NCBI RefSeq assembly: GCF_000774145.1
Contig: NZ_KN322983.1
Coordinates: 603,099 to 667,098 of the forward strand
Origin: Pseudomonas mediterranea CFBP 5447
GTDB lineage: Bacteria; Pseudomonadota; Gammaproteobacteria; Pseudomonadales; Pseudomonadaceae
Direction: 5' to 3'
DNA: 64,000 bases
The notes under the pieces are model-generated. The model was not told the DNA's origin. It saw nothing but the letters and a program-made list of their open reading frames with translations, and did no database searches. Below, piece after piece: positions 8,588 to 16,777 of this stretch (its first letter is position 1; each line of letters opens with the position of its first letter). A program made the position numbers and the translations under genes.

Positions 8588-9334
8588 TCACAAGTACTTT
8601 TTGATGTTGCGATTTTTTTGGGCCGGGCCCACCTGATGTCCCGTTTCGTGATTAAAAGCCCCTAAATGACTTCCGTCGCTTGCTCGATAAGCTTCCAGTT
8701 CCCCGTGTCTGGAGTCCCACTCGTAGATTGTCCTGCCTTTAAGATCAGTCCATCTCTCTCTTAACCCGGCTCCTGCTTGTTTTGGTGTTTTCTTTTTTGC
8801 CGTCTTGAGATTTGGAAAACCCGTGATTTCTTCGGTTTCTGGGGCCGAATAGTAATCGTGGTCAGCGTTACCTGCTCGTCTTACAGAGACGACTACATAA
8901 ACAGGGCGAACCCCCGAGTCTGCCGGAAACACCAGAATGAAATCTCTGTACTCCGGCGGATAGATCGGATCAACGATGATGCTGTCGGCCATCGGCGTCG
9001 GCGGATAAATCCAGATAGGAGGGGCCTGCGGTGCCGCTTCCAGGGCAGGGATGCCCAAGGTGTCGGACGGATCGACGGCTGGCGTCCAGATCAGCTCGAT
9101 GCCGTCGCCCAAGTCAGCGACGTAGTGCTCGGCGCGAGGAACCAGGTGAACGACGTCGACCATTTCCCAATCGCGGTTCTGGCCGGTATAGAAACCATAG
9201 CCCTTGAGGCTGCCATCGGCCTGCTGCTCGATTTGCAGGCGCATGCGGCTGCGGGCCTGCTTCAAGTTGTGTAACTGTTCTTCGGAGTAAAGGGCGCTAT
9301 CGCCCAGGCTGGAAGGCCAGAGCAAGGCAACCAT
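8588..9334 (-). CDS. S-type pyocin, 3' part: translocation domain plus colicin E3-type rRNase domain
   Basis: This frame carries most of the pyocin translocation domain (W-P-S-S-L-G-D-S-A-L-Y, then I-W-I-Y-P-P-T-P, F-I-L-V-F-P-A-D-S-G-V) and a C-terminal E3 nuclease domain of about 50 residues ending N-R-N-I-K-K-Y-L. All four colicin E3 catalytic positions are conserved: Asp207, His210, Glu214 and Arg242 match E3 Asp510, His513, Glu517 and Arg545. Such domains cut 16S rRNA in the decoding centre. The ATG at 9334 is an internal methionine (M-V-A-L-L-W). The upstream part of the protein lies in another frame (9340-9798), so the gene is broken as written. Confidence 0.88.
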   Translation of the reverse strand: MVALLWPSSLGDSALYSEEQLHNLKQARSRMRLQIEQQADGSLKGYGFYTGQNRDWEMVDVVHLVPRAEHYVADLGDGIELIWTPAVDPSDTLGIPALEAAPQAPPIWIYPPTPMADSIIVDPIYPPEYRDFILVFPADSGVRPVYVVVSVRRAGNADHDYYSAPETEEITGFPNLKTAKKKTPKQAGAGLRERWTDLKGRTIYEWDSRHGELEAYRASDGSHLGAFNHETGHQVGPAQKNRNIKKYL

Positions 9335-9339
9335 GCCGG

Positions 9340-9798
9340 TTAACAGACCCGTGACGACGGAGCCACTGACTGCTGCCCCGGTGCCGCGGTTAACGCGGTT
9401 ATCGCGCCGGCGCCAATCTGCTTGAGGGGCACAGTCCCCGATGCGTCAGCCCGTCTGCCGCCGAGCCAGACCAGGTCGCCGTACTGCCTGACCAAGTCAG
9501 CCGGCACATAGCCGTTGGGGTTGCTGTAATCAATGACACCGTCGGGCAACTTGCCGCTCTTGGCGAATACGCTGCCGTTTATGGGCAGTAGCGTTTTATC
9601 GACCTTGGTCCAGCGTTCCTTTTCATAGGCGGCCTGCCGGTCAAGCATGGCTTCGTACTTCAATTGTCCGGCTTCACGCTCGGCCAATTCGCTGGGCGTC
9701 ATGTCCCGATAGGTGACGTAGTGCCCATCACCGCCGGGCGGGTTCTTGACTTGGGGGATGTCTTTTTGACGTGTCACGGAGGGGCAGATCTCGTCCAA
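9340..9798 (-). pseudogene. S-type pyocin, 5' part, separated from the toxin part by a one-base frameshift
   Basis: This frame encodes the N-terminal region (Q-K-D-I-P-Q-V-K-N-P-P, G-D-G-H-Y-V-T-Y-R-D-M-T) of a short S-type pyocin. It runs to L-T-A-A-P-G and then goes out of frame, ending in R-V-C. Adding one G to the four-G run on the minus strand (CCCC at 9376-9379 on the plus strand) continues as G-A-A-V-S-G-S-V-V-T-G-L-L-T-G-M-V-A-L-L-W, joining the 3' frame exactly. The repaired protein would be about 400 residues. There is no ATG; a TTG at 9798 or a GTG at 9777 could be the start. No receptor-binding domain of the classical long pyocins is evident. Confidence 0.82.
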
Positions 9799-10100
9799 TC
9801 AATGCGGGAGAGACACTAACCCAGGGACCGAGGCTGGAGCTGTAGGGACTTTTTTGTATTAGTTGTTACGTCTTCCTCAGGCTTTGTAGGAAAAATAAAT
9901 GGATGTGTGACCAACGTCTTTCAGAACGCACTTTTTGATTGATGTGGTTGCATTCGTTTACTGCGCCCGAGTGCGACGATCAGTGTGTTTATTGAGCTGT
10001 TGGGCTCTGCTGGATCGAGCTACATCGTCTTGCGCCACCGCCTACAACTACGCCAGAATCCGCCGGCTTGTGCGCTTGGGAAGCGGCCTCTATCGTTTGC

Positions 10101-10326
10101 CGATCACTGACGAATCAGTGATCGGGTTTGGTAGCCCGGGTTTTCGGTGCACAGCGTCACCTCCTGCAAGTGCAATCATGCGCTTCGCTTTTTGGTGGCC
10201 ATGCGCAGGGCTTCTTCGGAGGCGCCGGTTCCGATACCCGGTCTACCAACCTTCGTATGGCCACCGCCCTTCGTTTGGTAGCGTGAGAGTGATGGCTCCT
10301 TTTCAAAATGTATCGGAGCTTTATCT
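10101..10326 (+). promoter_or_regulatory. Structured leader upstream of the DUF6124-type gene, possible regulatory RNA
   Basis: The 528 bases between the pyocin and the DUF6124-type gene hold dense secondary structure. A perfect 10-bp hairpin lies at 10101-10124 (CGAA loop). Bases 10128-10141 can pair with 10236-10249 over 14 positions with one mismatch. Bases 10194-10205 pair with 10254-10265 over 12 positions with one G-U; this helix crosses the previous one. A UUCG-capped hairpin is at 10210-10223. TTGGTAG at 10275-10281 competes for 10243-10249. GGCTCC (10294-10299) can pair with GGAGCT (10315-10320), covering the ribosome-binding site. This is direct reading; function is inference. Bases 9799-10100 show nothing further that I can name. 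Confidence 0.6.
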
Positions 10327-10656
10327 ATGTTCAAAGTAACTCCCAACCCGCCAGAAGCCGACACCTCAACCTCGTACGACAAGGCTGCCGATCGTGCCCT
10401 CGACTACTACCTGAAACCCAAACCGACCGAGGCCGACTCGACATCCGATCAACTCTTTACTGTCGTTAACGGCATCGACACTGAAGTCCTGCTTGCCAAT
10501 CTCAGCGAAACATTGGCCTCGGCCAATGCCATGACCAGTGATTTGGCATTCGAACTGGACGGCTCCAGACGGCACGTGGCCCTGGGTATTCAGCAACTGA
10601 TTGAACTGGGCGCATTGCTGGCAAACCGGGCGCTGGATAACGTCGACCCGCGTTAG
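10327..10656 (+). CDS. Small DUF6124 (formerly DUF3077)-type protein
   Basis: A 109-residue cytoplasmic protein of a family abundant in Pseudomonas. It opens M-F-K-V-T-P-N-P-P, then has L-F-T-V-V-N-G-I-D-T-E-V-L-L-A-N-L-S-E-T-L and a helical C-terminus H-V-A-L-G-I-Q-Q-L-I-E-L-G-A-L-L. GGAG lies eight bases before the ATG and may be sequestered by an upstream GGCTCC. The family has no function that I know. Family naming is from recalled sequence style. Confidence 0.75.
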   Translation: MFKVTPNPPEADTSTSYDKAADRALDYYLKPKPTEADSTSDQLFTVVNGIDTEVLLANLSETLASANAMTSDLAFELDGSRRHVALGIQQLIELGALLANRALDNVDPR

Positions 10657-10756
10657 CCACCTCCGTTCTCCGTGGAGGGAGCTTGGACACGCCAGATGGC
10701 GAAACTGACCCAGCTCCTCCTCCATAACCGCGCATGCCTCAGCATTGAAAAGGCTT

Positions 10757-11617
10757 TCAAGGCGCCCCAAACACCATGGTCCAGTAAACCCCCGCATCGC
10801 TGCGTGAATCACTGGCGGAGGCGGCGCCCACCTGAGTGAACATCGGGTTCATCAGGTTGGCGCAGTGTCCGGGGCTGGCGAGCCAGTCTTGCATGGCCTG
10901 GTTCGGTGAGCCTTGGCCGGCGGCGATGTTCTCGGCGAACTTGCGGCCACGGTAGCCGGCGCCCTTGGCCCGGTCGGCGACGGAGCGGCCGTCGGGATCG
11001 CGGTGGGCGAAATAGTTGCCATGGGCCATTGCCTGGCTATGTCCCAGGGCGGCCGACCCGAGTGCGGCGCTCCAGCTCAGTGGCCGGGCGGCGGCAAAGC
11101 GCTGGCGACCACACACACGGGACTTGGCCCTTGCCGCGTTGACCTGGGCCAGCAGTGCCTTGCCAATCGATGACGTGTCGCCAACCGGCGCACCGCCCAT
11201 GGGCTGTGCCAGTACCACTCGCCACTCATCACCGACCCGGTTGACGCCGATGTCGGCGTACTGGTTGTCCAGCAAGGCGTCGCAGTGCTCGTCCGCCAGC
11301 ATCTCGAAGGCTTCTTCGGCGTCCCGCGCATCCGTCAGGCGGATGCTGCGCACGGCTTGGGCTCGATAGCCGACGTCTTTCAAGGTTTCCCGCAAACCGT
11401 CACGAAAGCCGATCGGCAGCGCCAGGCGCGAGCGCAGCACCAAGGGCGGGGAGGCCCGGACAGTGCGCCATTCACAGCGGCGGGACTGGCTGCGGTAGTC
11501 GTTGATGGCATCCACCAGTTGTCCCTCGCCCCGGGCGTGGGCAGGGCTGGCGAGCAAAGGCAGCAAGGGGAGCAGGCAAAGCGAAACGAAACGGCAAGAG
11601 CGAACGAGGTGGCGCAT
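10757..11617 (-). CDS. Secreted CAP-domain (SCP/PR1-like) protein
   Basis: A 286-residue exported protein. A signal peptide ends at about residue 28 (A-S-P-A-H-A-R). The C-terminal half is a CAP domain with H-S-Q-A-M-A-H-G-N-Y-F-A-H-R-D-P-D-G, Y-R-G-R-K-F-A-E-N-I-A-A-G and S-P-G-H-C-A-N-L-M-N-P; the two histidines and glutamate of the CAP cavity are present. The N-terminal region (residues 30-150) is less conserved and has paired cysteines. The start at 11617 is chosen for the signal peptide; the frame extends further upstream without support. The biochemical role of bacterial CAP proteins is poorly defined. Confidence 0.83.
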   Translation of the reverse strand: MRHLVRSCRFVSLCLLPLLPLLASPAHARGEGQLVDAINDYRSQSRRCEWRTVRASPPLVLRSRLALPIGFRDGLRETLKDVGYRAQAVRSIRLTDARDAEEAFEMLADEHCDALLDNQYADIGVNRVGDEWRVVLAQPMGGAPVGDTSSIGKALLAQVNAARAKSRVCGRQRFAAARPLSWSAALGSAALGHSQAMAHGNYFAHRDPDGRSVADRAKGAGYRGRKFAENIAAGQGSPNQAMQDWLASPGHCANLMNPMFTQVGAASASDSRSDAGVYWTMVFGAP

Positions 11618-11855
11618 GGGGCGGACGGCTCGAGAGGGAGGGTGGCGCGGGCGCCAGGCCTGGCGCCGATCAGCCGCAAAGCGCCTCGCAGGGGATGGCG
11701 AGGTGTTCACGGCTGGGGTAGGACTGTGGGTTTGAAAACAAGTTTCAGAGGTGCACATAACCTCCCTGTGCGCTCCCCTAAATAGGGGCGACCCGACGCA
11801 TCGTCGGGCAAAGGCTGATAACGCGGTGTCCCCAGGAATATCGATGCGCTTATAG

Positions 11856-11899
11856 GGGGCTGCTGTGCAGCCCAACGGGGATAAATCCCCTCGCCACAA
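11856..11899. repeat. Single copy of the GTGGCGAGGGGATTTATCCCC-type palindromic repeat
   Basis: GGGCTGCTGTGCAGCCCAAC followed by GGGGATAAATCCCCTCGCCA, in the same family as 4269-4399. It lies between the CAP gene and the EamA transporter. The remainder of 11618-11855 holds no gene I can see. Confidence 0.75.
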
Positions 11900-11907
11900 A
11901 TGCGAGT

Positions 11908-12876
11908 TCAGTTGTTCTCAGTCACTCCGGCCGCAGGCGCTCCGATCCGTTCGACCTTGCGATAGGTCAACAGCACGATTCCGGCCACCACGATAGCGCC
12001 GCCGAGTACCTGGCCGGGGTTGAGCATCTGGTCCAGCACCAGCCAGCCAATCAGCAGGGTCGCCAACGGTTCGACGTTCATCACCGGGGCATTGCGCGGC
12101 ATATCCAGGCGCGGCACGGAAATGAACAACACGATAAATCCGGTGCCATAGAGCGTCACCAGGGTGGCCAGGGCCAGCCAGCCGGTGCTGGTGGCCGGCA
12201 GGTTGAAGCCGCCGGGGAGGGCGCCGCTCAGACCGGCGAGATTGACGCTGCTGAACACGATAAAGATCGTCAACAGGCTGCGCACCGAGCCGCGTACCTG
12301 AGACAGCTTGTGATCGGTGATCCACAACGCGCAAGCGAACGCACAGGCCGCGCAAAAAGCCAGCCCGACGCCCAGCAGCCATTGCGGGCCGACGTCCTGC
12401 CCGGACGATAACCGCGCCGGCACCTCCAGCACGAACACCAGCCCCACCAGAATCATCCCCATCAGCGCGGCGGTGCGTGTGGTGGGACGAGGGCCACCCA
12501 GTGCCCAAGTCAACAGCGCAAGCAGAATCGGGAACACATTGCCCACCAGCAGCGCCAGCGCCACCGGGACTCTCGCCACGGCCGAGTACAGACACAAGCT
12601 TTGCGTGCCGATCAACAGTCCAAGCAGCAACTGCCAGCGCCAGGCCCCCGGTGGAAGGCGCAGGCTCTGGCGCTGCAACAGCACCATCAAGGCCAGCACC
12701 AGCAGTGTCCCTCCCGAGCGCATCAGGATCGCCAGTAACACACCGGCGCCATCATCGAACGCCACTCGCGCCGCGACATGGTTGCCGGCGAAGGCGCACC
12801 CCATGCACAGCAGGACGAGCACGGCGATATGGCGTGGGAACGGAGCGGGAGTGTCCGAGGCGGCGGCGCGGGGCAT
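11908..12876 (-). CDS. EamA/DMT-superfamily permease
   Basis: A 322-residue inner-membrane protein with about ten hydrophobic segments in two EamA repeats. The first begins H-I-A-V-L-V-L-L-C-M-G-C-A-F-A-G-N-H-V-A and the second is near residue 165. Family members export amino acids or other metabolites. ATG 12876 is preferred over a TTG at 12891. Substrate unknown. It is divergent from the gluconolactonase-like gene, with a palindrome in the gap. Confidence 0.87.
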   Translation of the reverse strand: MPRAAASDTPAPFPRHIAVLVLLCMGCAFAGNHVAARVAFDDGAGVLLAILMRSGGTLLVLALMVLLQRQSLRLPPGAWRWQLLLGLLIGTQSLCLYSAVARVPVALALLVGNVFPILLALLTWALGGPRPTTRTAALMGMILVGLVFVLEVPARLSSGQDVGPQWLLGVGLAFCAACAFACALWITDHKLSQVRGSVRSLLTIFIVFSSVNLAGLSGALPGGFNLPATSTGWLALATLVTLYGTGFIVLFISVPRLDMPRNAPVMNVEPLATLLIGWLVLDQMLNPGQVLGGAIVVAGIVLLTYRKVERIGAPAAGVTENN

Positions 12877-12937
12877 GGCAGGATTTCTCAAGAGAACGGC
12901 CGCTGAAGCGACGAGCCTCGGAGCAGCGATAGGTTAT

Positions 12938-12952
12938 TGTTGTCGTACAACA
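12938..12952. promoter_or_regulatory. 15-bp palindrome TGTTGTCGTACAACA, candidate GntR-type operator
   Basis: The arms TGTTGT and ACAACA flank CGT exactly. The form TTGTnnnACAA resembles operators of FadR/FCD-type GntR regulators. It lies 62 bases before the EamA gene start and 203 bases before the lactonase gene. No regulator gene is adjacent. Confidence 0.45.
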
Positions 12953-13086
12953 CTTGGGGATTTGTACCGCATCCTGTTCGATGGGACAAGTTGCGAAGAA
13001 ATCGTAGCGTCCAGAATCATCCTGAATATGTCTGTTTTAAGCGGCCAATGATTCGTACTCTGTTAAACGTGGTAAAGACGGTATTC

Positions 13087-13103
13087 TTGTACGATGTCTT
13101 ATC
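13087..13103 (+). promoter_or_regulatory. TTGTACGATGTCTTATC motif before the gluconolactonase-like gene
   Basis: This 17-base string matches 16 of 17 bases at 40521-40537 (TTGTACGATGTCGTATC), upstream of the Nramp-related transporter. In the latter copy TACGA-TG-TCGTA is a perfect palindrome. Sharing of an unusual string before two separate transcription units suggests a common regulator. Confidence 0.45.
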
Positions 13104-13154
13104 ACGTAGTAAAACTATCGCCCCGTCCAATAATAATCAACGGAGCGACGCGCG

Positions 13155-14246
13155 ATGGAAACTTCACAACAGACAAGCCCCGCCGACCAAGGCCGCCGGG
13201 TATTCCTGAAAAAATCCCTGGTGGTCTCGGCCGCTGCCGCCACCCTCGGGAACCTGCCCGGGCTCACTCAGGCGGAGCCGTTGAGCCAGCGTTACCCAGA
13301 CCCGTTGATCAACATCCTCGATCCCAGCTTCATGGACCTGCGCCTCTTCAACGCCAGCGTGGAAAAACTCGCCACGGGCCTGCGCTGGGCCGAAGGGCCG
13401 GTGTGGATCGGCGACGGCCGCTACCTGCTGGTCAGTGATATTCCCAACAACCGCATCGTGCGTTGGGATGAGATTACCGGTGGTCTGTCGGTGTACCGCG
13501 AGAACGCCAATTTCTCCAACGGCATGTGCCGTGATCGCCAGGGGCGGTTGCTGGTGTGCGAAGGCTCCACCACCTCGAACGAGGGGCGGCGTGTCACCCG
13601 TACCGAACACAACGGCACCATCACCGTGCTGGCGGACAGTTTCGACGGCAAGCCTTTCAATTCACCCAACGATATCGTGTGCAAGCGCGACGGTTCGGTC
13701 TGGTTCACCGACCCGCCATTCCAGACCGGCAACAACTACGAAGGCCACAAGGTCACCCCGTCCCAGCCCCACGCGGTGTACCGCATCGACGGCGAAACCG
13801 GCAAGGTCAACCGGGTGATCGATGACCTGGCGGGGCCGAACGGCTTGTGTTTCTCCCCGGACGAGAAGACCCTCTATGTGGTGGAGGGCAGGGCCAAGCC
13901 CAACCGTCTGATCTGGGCAATCGCGGTCAAGGACGACGGTACCTTGGGCGAGCGGCGCAAGCACATCGAAGGCCTGGACTACGCCGCCATCGATGGCATC
14001 AAGTGCGACGAAAGCGGCAACCTCTGGTGCGGTTGGGGCGGCAACGGCGACCCCAAGGCCGACCTGGAAAAGCTCGACGGTGTACGGGTGTTCAACCCGG
14101 AAGGCAAAGCCATCGGCCATATTTCCCTGCCGGAACGCTGCCCCAATATCTGCTTTGGCGGGCGGGAAGGTAATCGCTTGTTCATGGCCGGCAGTCACTC
14201 GCTGTATTCGCTGTTCGTGAATACCCGAGGGGCCACATTCAGCTGA
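13155..14246 (+). CDS. Exported SMP-30/gluconolactonase-family protein with Tat-like signal
   Basis: A 363-residue six-bladed beta-propeller lactonase. The N-terminus G-R-R-V-F-L-K-K-S-L-V-V-S-A-A-A-A-T-L-G has a twin-arginine signal ending near residue 38. The fold motifs R-W-A-E-G-P-V-W, N-F-S-N-G-M-C-R-D, F-N-S-P-N-D-I-V and G-P-N-G-L-C-F-S-P-D supply metal ligands (Glu, Asn, Asp). It probably hydrolyses an aldonolactone in the periplasm. GGAG lies before the ATG. It has its own promoter region with a repeated motif. Confidence 0.9.
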   Translation: METSQQTSPADQGRRVFLKKSLVVSAAAATLGNLPGLTQAEPLSQRYPDPLINILDPSFMDLRLFNASVEKLATGLRWAEGPVWIGDGRYLLVSDIPNNRIVRWDEITGGLSVYRENANFSNGMCRDRQGRLLVCEGSTTSNEGRRVTRTEHNGTITVLADSFDGKPFNSPNDIVCKRDGSVWFTDPPFQTGNNYEGHKVTPSQPHAVYRIDGETGKVNRVIDDLAGPNGLCFSPDEKTLYVVEGRAKPNRLIWAIAVKDDGTLGERRKHIEGLDYAAIDGIKCDESGNLWCGWGGNGDPKADLEKLDGVRVFNPEGKAIGHISLPERCPNICFGGREGNRLFMAGSHSLYSLFVNTRGATFS

Positions 14247-14287
14247 CTGAATGGCTTGGGCCGCGGGCCTCGCCGCCGTGGGTCGGC

Positions 14288-14707
14288 TCAGGACGGATCG
14301 CAACTCCACAATTCCACCAACGGTTGATCTGCCGTTGGTGGCCCCAGCCAATGGCTCATTGGCTCGCAATGTCCATTCAAACACAGCTGGTAATCCCCAG
14401 CCTGGGGTGTGCGGCCCAGTCTCAGCGGTTGCAGCGGCGGCAGTTGGCGCAGGTAGTGCCAGCTGCCGTTTTTCAGCCAGGCGCCGTCGGGAATCTCCAT
14501 GCCAGCGCCGTTGCCTTTGACCCTGGCTTCCCCCAGAACCAACCCCTGCGCGGTAACCCGGTAGTCTTCCTCCCAGCGGATTTTCTCGATGGTGTGATTC
14601 CACGCCAGCGTGAAATCCCGCGGGGGAAGCTGGGCCCAGACCACACCGGCCAGGCCCAGGCATAAACCCATCACGCCAGGGCCCGTCCGATGCGCCGCGA
14701 GCGCCAT
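14288..14707 (-). CDS. DUF1850 protein linked to the TRAP transporter
   Basis: A 139-residue protein with a hydrophobic N-terminal segment (V-M-G-L-C-L-G-L-A-G-V-V-W-A), probably a signal or anchor. The body has F-T-L-A-W-N-H-T-I-E-K-I-R-W-E-E-D-Y, the DUF1850 signature. DUF1850 genes regularly follow TAXI-type fused TRAP permeases, as here. The ATG at 14707 overlaps the permease end by 37 bases. An internal ATG (M-G-L-C-L) is also possible. Role in transport unknown. Confidence 0.8.
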   Translation of the reverse strand: MALAAHRTGPGVMGLCLGLAGVVWAQLPPRDFTLAWNHTIEKIRWEEDYRVTAQGLVLGEARVKGNGAGMEIPDGAWLKNGSWHYLRQLPPLQPLRLGRTPQAGDYQLCLNGHCEPMSHWLGPPTADQPLVELWSCDPS

Positions 14708-16698
14708 AGGTGCTGGAAAATCAACAGCCCGGCCAGCACGAAACCAATCTCATCCGTCAGCGGCAACGCGACGACCAGCAAAGCGCCTGCGGCAAAACAC
14801 AGCAGGCGCTCCCAGATCGGCATCTTCTGTTGCAGATGGCCGGTGGACGCCATGCCCCAGAGCCCGACGGCGAGCATCGTCTTGATCAACATGTAAGCGG
14901 TCATCCACAGATTGTCACCCTGAAGCATCAATGCCGGGTTATAGACTGCCATGAACGGAATGACAAAGCCGGCAAGCGCAATGCGCACCGCCCAGAAACT
15001 GATTTTCAGGCCGGTCTCCCTGGCGATGGGCGCCGCCGCGAAGCAAGCCAGTGCCACGGGCGGCGTGAGGTCGGCGAGGATGCCGAAATAGAACACGAAC
15101 ATGTGCGACACGATCAGCGGCACGCCCAATTCCAGCAGGGCGGGCGCGGCGATCGAGCTGGTGATGATGTAATTGGGGATGGTGGGAATGCCCATGCCGA
15201 GCACCAGGCAGGTGAGCATTGTCAGGATCAGCGACAGCAGCAGGTTGTCCTTGCCGATGGCCAGGATATAACCGGCGAAGGTCGACGCCACACCCGTCAG
15301 CGATACCACGCCGATGATGATGCCCACCAGGGCACAGGCAATCCCTACCGGCACCGCATGTCGCGCGCCGTCCACCAGGGCATCGAGGCAAATGGTCAGG
15401 GTTTCCCGCGCGCCTTTGATGAACCCGCAGACGATGACCAGCACCGCGATCACCGCAAAGATGACACCGATGCCCAGTTGGAAAAAACCCACGCACAGAA
15501 TGCCCAGCGCGATCCAGAAGGCGCAGCGCAGGGCAAAGCTCGATACGCGCAGGATGATTGCCGAGCCGAGAATCACGATGGCAGTGAGCGCCAGCCCCAC
15601 CATGCCGGAAAAAAGCGGCGTGCGCCCGGAAAACAGCAGATAGATCAGGACGGCGAGCGGGATCAGCAGGTACCAGTTGTCTTTCACGGCGCCCAGTGCG
15701 CTGGGGCATTGGTCCTTGGGCAAGCCTTTGAGGTTGGAGCGCTTGGCTTCGAGATGAACCATCCAGAACACCGAGCCGAAGTACAGGCACGCGGGAATCA
15801 AGGCGGCCTTGGCGACTTCAACGAACGGCACGTTGATGGTCTCGGCCATGATGAACGCCACGGCACCCATGATCGGCGGCATCAATTGGCTGCCCATGCT
15901 GGAGGTGGCCTCCACGCCGCCAGCGAACGCGGCTTTGTAGCCGAAGCGCTTCATCAGCGGGATGGTGAATTGCCCGGTGGTCACCACGTTGGCAATACCG
16001 GAGCCAGTGATGGTTCCCATCAAGGCAGAGGAGGCGACGGCGACTTTGGCCGGGCCGCCGAGCTTGTGGCCGAACAGGCCCATGGCAAAGTCGGTGAACA
16101 GCTTGATCATCCCGGCTTTCTCGAGGAAAGCGCCGAACAGGATGAACAGGAAAATGTAGGTGGCCGACACGTAGGTCGGCGTACCGTACAGCCCCTCGGT
16201 GCCGAAGGACAATTGATTGACGATCTGATCGAAGCCGTAGCCGCGATGGGCCAGATCGCCCGGCAGGTATTCGCCGAACAGCCCATAGGCCAGGAACAGA
16301 CCGCAGATCAACGGCAGCGCAATGCCCATCACCCGTCGAGCGGCTTCGAATACCAATACGATCAGCACGATACCGACGATGAGGTCCGTGTCGGTCAGGT
16401 CACCGGAACGCTGGATCAAATCGGCTTCAAATATCCATTGGTACAGGGCCGTGGTCAGGCCGGCCAGGGACAATACCCATGCCAGTGGTTGCCAGGGGCG
16501 ACCGGTGCCATGGGCGGGATAACTCAAAAACACCACCCACAACAGGAAACCCACGTGCACGGCACGCAGTACCTGGCTGGAGACAGGGGCGAACGCCGCG
16601 GTGACGATTTGGAATACCGAAAACAGCAGGGCCACGTAGAACAGTGTCCTGGGCCAGTCCCGAGGGTCGGCAGGAATGCCGGGCTGAATCTCACTCAT
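14671..16698 (-). CDS. TRAP transporter fused permease (4TM/12TM)
   Basis: A 675-residue inner-membrane protein fusing the small DctQ-like and large DctM-like TRAP subunits. Many hydrophobic segments are present; the DctM part holds F-I-L-F-G-A-F-L-E-K-A-G-M-I and G-M-G-I-P-T-I-P-N-Y-I. It works as a secondary, ion-driven carboxylate importer with the TAXI binding protein encoded 79 bases upstream. The ATG at 16698 (M-S-E-I-Q-P-G) was chosen; upstream codons overlap the intergenic gap. Confidence 0.92.
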   Translation of the reverse strand: MSEIQPGIPADPRDWPRTLFYVALLFSVFQIVTAAFAPVSSQVLRAVHVGFLLWVVFLSYPAHGTGRPWQPLAWVLSLAGLTTALYQWIFEADLIQRSGDLTDTDLIVGIVLIVLVFEAARRVMGIALPLICGLFLAYGLFGEYLPGDLAHRGYGFDQIVNQLSFGTEGLYGTPTYVSATYIFLFILFGAFLEKAGMIKLFTDFAMGLFGHKLGGPAKVAVASSALMGTITGSGIANVVTTGQFTIPLMKRFGYKAAFAGGVEATSSMGSQLMPPIMGAVAFIMAETINVPFVEVAKAALIPACLYFGSVFWMVHLEAKRSNLKGLPKDQCPSALGAVKDNWYLLIPLAVLIYLLFSGRTPLFSGMVGLALTAIVILGSAIILRVSSFALRCAFWIALGILCVGFFQLGIGVIFAVIAVLVIVCGFIKGARETLTICLDALVDGARHAVPVGIACALVGIIIGVVSLTGVASTFAGYILAIGKDNLLLSLILTMLTCLVLGMGIPTIPNYIITSSIAAPALLELGVPLIVSHMFVFYFGILADLTPPVALACFAAAPIARETGLKISFWAVRIALAGFVIPFMAVYNPALMLQGDNLWMTAYMLIKTMLAVGLWGMASTGHLQQKMPIWERLLCFAAGALLVVALPLTDEIGFVLAGLLIFQHLWRSRRIGRALA

Positions 16699-16777
16699 CA
16701 AGGGTGTCCTCTTGCCTGCATTGAAGGTGCGAACCGGGAGGGCGCGGCGACGGTAGTCGCCGCTGCGTCGGATCGGC

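Noticed and set aside
9935..10339. 134-codon plus-strand frame across the structured leader
   Set aside because: Arginine- and serine-rich composition, no ribosome-binding site, overlap with the DUF6124-type start; it reads through RNA helices and looks like a by-product of the structured element.
10176..10382. Minus-strand 68-codon frame overlapping the start of the DUF6124-type gene
   Set aside because: No ribosome-binding site and its 3' half lies in the leader helices; no family resemblance.
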